DNA of 64,000 nt from Caulobacter sp. RHG1 (lineage in GTDB: Bacteria; Pseudomonadota; Alphaproteobacteria; Caulobacterales; Caulobacteraceae): the NCBI RefSeq assembly GCF_013181195.1, contig NZ_SMZP01000005.1, positions 186,001-250,000 of the forward strand, in the 5' to 3' direction. Shown here piece after piece: positions 62,101 through 64,000 of this stretch. Position 1 is the stretch's first letter; each line of letters begins with the position of its first letter. Below the pieces are notes generated by a model. The model was not told the DNA's origin. It made no database searches and saw only the letters and a list, made by a program, of their open reading frames with translations. The translations under genes and the position numbers were made by a program.

Positions 62101-62620
62101 CATCATCAAGGGCGCCAAATCGCCCGAGCGCCTGCTGGACGAGGTCTCGCTGTTCCTGCACCAGGTGGTCGCCGAGCTGCCGCCCGAGCAGCAGAAGATG
62201 ATCCAGAAGGCGCGCAACCGCGATGCCGTGCTGGAAGGCCGCCGGGTGCTGATCGTCGAGGACGATATCCGCAACGTCTACTCGCTGACCAACGTCCTGG
62301 AGCCGCGCGGCGCCGTGGTCGACATCGCCCGCAACGGCCAGGAGGCGATCGACGCCCTGAACCGCTCGGCCGAGGATCCCGCCAAGGCCATCGATCTGGT
62401 GCTGATGGACGTGATGATGCCGGTGATGGACGGCCTGACCGCGGCCCGCAAGATCCGCGACGACGCCCGCTGGGGCAAGCTGCCGATCCTGATGCTGACC
62501 GCCAAGGCGATGCCTGATGACCAGGAGCGCTGCATCGAGGCCGGCGCCAACGACTACATGGCCAAGCCCATCGATGTGGACAAGCTGCTGTCGCTGGTCC
62601 GCGTCTGGATGCCGAGGTAG
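59189..62620 (+). CDS. CHASE3-GAF hybrid sensor histidine kinase with three receiver domains
   Basis: A 1143-residue kinase. Membrane helix 1 is near residues 18-40, CHASE3 at about 45-185 (QDAETGQRGYLLTGND), helix 2 at about 196-216, GAF at about 235-385, and a coiled coil at about 390-475 (EELQVQSEELRVSNEELEEQ). HisKA follows with His485 in MSHELRTPLNSL, then HATPase_c with the N box NLLSNAFKFTE and GTGLGLSI. Three receivers carry phospho-acceptor Asp near 799 (VVLDVGLPDE), 921 (MVLDLSLPDA) and 1073 (LVLMDVMMP). ATG 59189 is chosen. cheR follows two bases later. Confidence 0.94.
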   Translation: MSQTKSANSTFNRPGAELWTALGLGLTLAFFLASGIVAYRNIEALRANNQKILHSTNVLISLDELLTTAQDAETGQRGYLLTGNDRYLEPYQTAVAAVGSRLETTAALTRDNPNQQTNIGLLRKHIDAKLGELEETITIRRGQGAQAALSVVTTDRGKVEMDEIRKQLDVMRQEEHRLRQIRLTEMEAAYRTATVSGVLSGILGAALTLAIFALIRRASRARAREEWLQAGQVGLANVMMGDKSVTELADDILSFLAGYLGFQAGALFKGEAGHFYRAAALGIPADAKTPMSFNLKEGLLGKVAADGAPTLIRDVPEGYMTIGSALGQDKPRHLMLVPTHADETVNAVIELGFLHPVHDQAVELLTQASTSIGIALRSARYRSALQSALEETQRQAEELQVQSEELRVSNEELEEQGRALKESQTRLEQQQVELEQTNSQLEEQAQTLETQRDELERSTVAVTLKARELEQASQYKSDFLANMSHELRTPLNSLLILSKLLSDNPSDNLTAEQVRFAQTIEASGNDLLTLINDILDLSKIEAGHIEVRPETLALKRMTDDLRRLFQPVADDRKLGFEVKVAKDLPALIETDRQRLEQILKNLLSNAFKFTEQGKVKLSIARSGASDIAFSVTDTGIGVPLDQQQSIFEAFRQADGTISRRYGGTGLGLSISRELSRLLGGSIVLESQAGEGSTFTVTIPIAYDAARIAPREQTASTEPAKAPASEARAPRALLALRTVEDDRENIAGARRVLLIIEDDDRFAAIVRDLSREMGFQCLVAATAEEALKLARQFKPSAVVLDVGLPDESGLMVLDRLKRDDTTRHIPIHVISANDHSQTALSLGAIGYMVKPVKREVLADVLKTLEAKLTSSVRRVLIVEDDPVQREAVGRLLSSGDVETVGVGTAAECLAMLKQQTFDCMVLDLSLPDASGFTLLETLSQDGDHPFPPVIVYTGHDLSADDEQRLRRYSSSIIIKGAKSPERLLDEVSLFLHQVVAELPPEQQKMIQKARNRDAVLEGRRVLIVEDDIRNVYSLTNVLEPRGAVVDIARNGQEAIDALNRSAEDPAKAIDLVLMDVMMPVMDGLTAARKIRDDARWGKLPILMLTAKAMPDDQERCIEAGANDYMAKPIDVDKLLSLVRVWMPR

Positions 62621-62622
62621 GC

Positions 62623-63447
62623 GTGGCCGAAGCGGTCGAAGACCTGGAGATCCAGCTGCTGCTGGAAGCGCTGTTTCAGCGCTATCACTATGACTTCCGC
62701 CACTACGCGCGGGCGTCGATCAAGCGGCGGCTGATCCAGGCCCGCATCCAACTGGGCTTTTCGACGATCTCGTCGATGCAGGACCGCGTGTTGCACGATC
62801 CGGCCATGCTGCCGCGCCTGCTCGACTATCTGACGGTCCAGGTCAGCGAGATGTTCCGAGACCCGTCCTATTTCCGGGCGCTGCGCGAGAAGGTCCTGCC
62901 ACATCTGAGCACCTATCCGTCGCTCAAGGTCTGGATCGCCGGCAGCAGCACAGGCGAAGAGGTCTATTCCCTGGCCATCCTGTTCAAGGAGGAGGGCCTC
63001 TACGACCGGACGATCTTCTACGCGACCGATATCAATCCCGAGGCGCTGGCGGCTGCGCAGGCTGGCGTCTATGCGCTGGACCGGATCCGCAAGTTCACCG
63101 AGAACCACCAGAAGTCCGGCGGCCGGTCCTCGCTCTCAGACTACTACACCGCCGCCTATGGCCGGGCGGTGTTCGACAAGAGCCTGAAGGAGAATGTGGT
63201 CTTCTCCGACCACAGCCTGGTGACCGACGCCGTCTTCGCCGAGATGCACCTGATCTCGTGCCGCAACGTGATGATCTATTTCGACCGCCCGCTGCAGGAT
63301 CGCGCCATCGGCCTCTTCCGCGACTCCTTGGCCCGCAAGGGGTTCCTGGGCCTGGGATCCAAGGAAAGCCTGCGCTTTTCCAGTCACGCAAAGGGCTTCT
63401 CCGAGTTCGTCGGCGGCGAGAAGATCTACCAGAGGCGCGAGGCATGA
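62623..63447 (+). CDS. cheR: CheR-type protein-glutamate methyltransferase
   Basis: A 274-residue enzyme that transfers methyl from SAM to receptor glutamates. It has an N-terminal helical CheR domain (about 1-80; YHYDFRHYARASIKRRL) and the SAM-binding domain with WIAGSSTGEEVYSLAILF, YATDINPEALAAAQAGVY and a catalytic core ending LISCRNVMIYFDRPLQ. The start is GTG 62623, two bases after the kinase stop. It is the CheR of a chemosensory-like cluster with no methyl-accepting protein adjacent. The stop overlaps the cheB start (ATGA). Confidence 0.93.
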   Translation: MAEAVEDLEIQLLLEALFQRYHYDFRHYARASIKRRLIQARIQLGFSTISSMQDRVLHDPAMLPRLLDYLTVQVSEMFRDPSYFRALREKVLPHLSTYPSLKVWIAGSSTGEEVYSLAILFKEEGLYDRTIFYATDINPEALAAAQAGVYALDRIRKFTENHQKSGGRSSLSDYYTAAYGRAVFDKSLKENVVFSDHSLVTDAVFAEMHLISCRNVMIYFDRPLQDRAIGLFRDSLARKGFLGLGSKESLRFSSHAKGFSEFVGGEKIYQRREA

Positions 63448-64000
63448 CCGCGCCGTCTCCCTCAAGACCCCATACGGCCGTGGTGATTGGAGCTTCGGCG
63501 GGCGCCGTCCAGGCGCTGCTCGCCACCCTGCCCGCCCTTCCGGCCGACTTCAGCCTGCCGATCCTGGTGGTCGTCCACGTGCCGCCTGACCGCGACAACG
63601 CCCTAGCCTCTCTGCTGCAGGCCAAGTGCGCGCTGACCGTGAAGGAGGCCGAGGACAAGGAGCCTATCGCCGCGGGGACCATCTACTTCGCGCCAGCGGA
63701 CTATCACCTGCTGGTCGAGGCCGGAGGCACCTTGGCGCTGTCCACCGATGAGCCGGTCAACTACTCGCGACCGTCGATCGACGTCTTGCTGGAAAGCGCC
63801 GCCGACGCCTACGGCGACGGACTGGTCGGTCTCGTCCTGACCGGCGCCAATCATGACGGCGCGGCAGGCTTGAAAGCTATCCACGACGCCGGCGGGATCG
63901 CCATTGTTCAGGACCCGACGGACGCCTACGCCGCCGTCATGCCACAAGCCGCGCTGGATGCATGCCCCGCCGCCACAACCATGAATCTCGATGCCATCGC
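63444..64000 (+). CDS. cheB: CheB-type methylesterase domain protein, 5' part
   Basis: The first 185 residues of a CheB catalytic domain without an N-terminal receiver; the window ends inside it. The esterase removes methyl groups from receptor glutamates. The nucleophile Ser is at residue 18 in VVIGASAGAVQALL. A histidine follows in LVVVHVPPDRDN, and the Asp is in LVLTGANHDGAAG. ATG 63444 overlaps the cheR stop. The missing receiver suggests regulation by the adjacent hybrid kinase or constitutive activity; this is inference. Confidence 0.9.
   Translation, partial: MTAPSPSRPHTAVVIGASAGAVQALLATLPALPADFSLPILVVVHVPPDRDNALASLLQAKCALTVKEAEDKEPIAAGTIYFAPADYHLLVEAGGTLALSTDEPVNYSRPSIDVLLESAADAYGDGLVGLVLTGANHDGAAGLKAIHDAGGIAIVQDPTDAYAAVMPQAALDACPAATTMNLDAI

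Overview
The window looks like an alphaproteobacterial chromosome, most likely Caulobacter or a close relative. The reasons are high GC with strongly GC-biased third codon positions, a split petA-petB-petC operon (separate cytochrome b and c1 genes), small lineage-style genes with tight start/stop overlaps, a long-form L25 protein, and many secreted and outer-membrane proteins. The genus is inferred from gene content and protein style, not from a database match.

Bases 1-39,422 are chromosomal backbone. They hold, in order: the end of prs, a lipoprotein, rplY and pth; a TPR membrane protein and a GT14-type glycosyltransferase; pirin and ychF; two dienelactone hydrolase paralogues around a secreted protein, then DUF2200; a TMEM175-like channel, a degenerate aspartyl-protease-like protein and a GNAT enzyme; the cytochrome bc1 operon; trmL; a polyprenyl-sugar glycosyltransferase pair (GT2 and ArnT-like) with HMG-CoA lyase; a GT2-thrS-yidD operon with Fe-S scaffold, SRPBCC, SDR and cysS genes; folE, DUF817, hisI and LysE; PhoD; an encapsulated-ferritin-type protein with no encapsulin beside it; a TonB-dependent receptor; rluD; an ETHE1-like MBL protein without its metal ligands; a PaaI thioesterase; and tRNA-Ser(CGA). 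At least five palindromic intergenic repeats lie between these genes.

Bases 39,408-58,693 form a 19.3-kb integrative and mobilizable element in the 3' end of tRNA-Ser(CGA). It is bounded by a 16-bp direct repeat of the tRNA end, and integrase arm-type repeats lie just inside both ends. It carries a tyrosine integrase, a PIN toxin with its HTH antitoxin, an AlpA-type regulator, an XRE regulator with AT-rich operator-like repeats, a compact operon (two paralogous Tat-like proteins around a HEPN-like protein and a sigma-region-4 protein), a DUF262/DUF1524 nuclease of the GmrSD type, and a mobilization module (TraD, TraC, a Ti/RSF1010-type oriT, TraA relaxase-helicase, DUF6118). It ends with a four-gene operon resembling an atypical restriction-modification or defence system: two methyltransferases (one lacking NPPY), a DExH translocase with a GIY-YIG-like N-terminus and a DUF4926-like C-terminus, and a DUF6883 protein. 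No type IV secretion genes are present, so transfer would need a helper.

Beyond attR the backbone resumes with about 500 bp without a gene. It is followed by a three-gene signalling cluster: a CHASE3-GAF hybrid histidine kinase with three receiver domains, CheR, and a CheB methylesterase cut by the window end.
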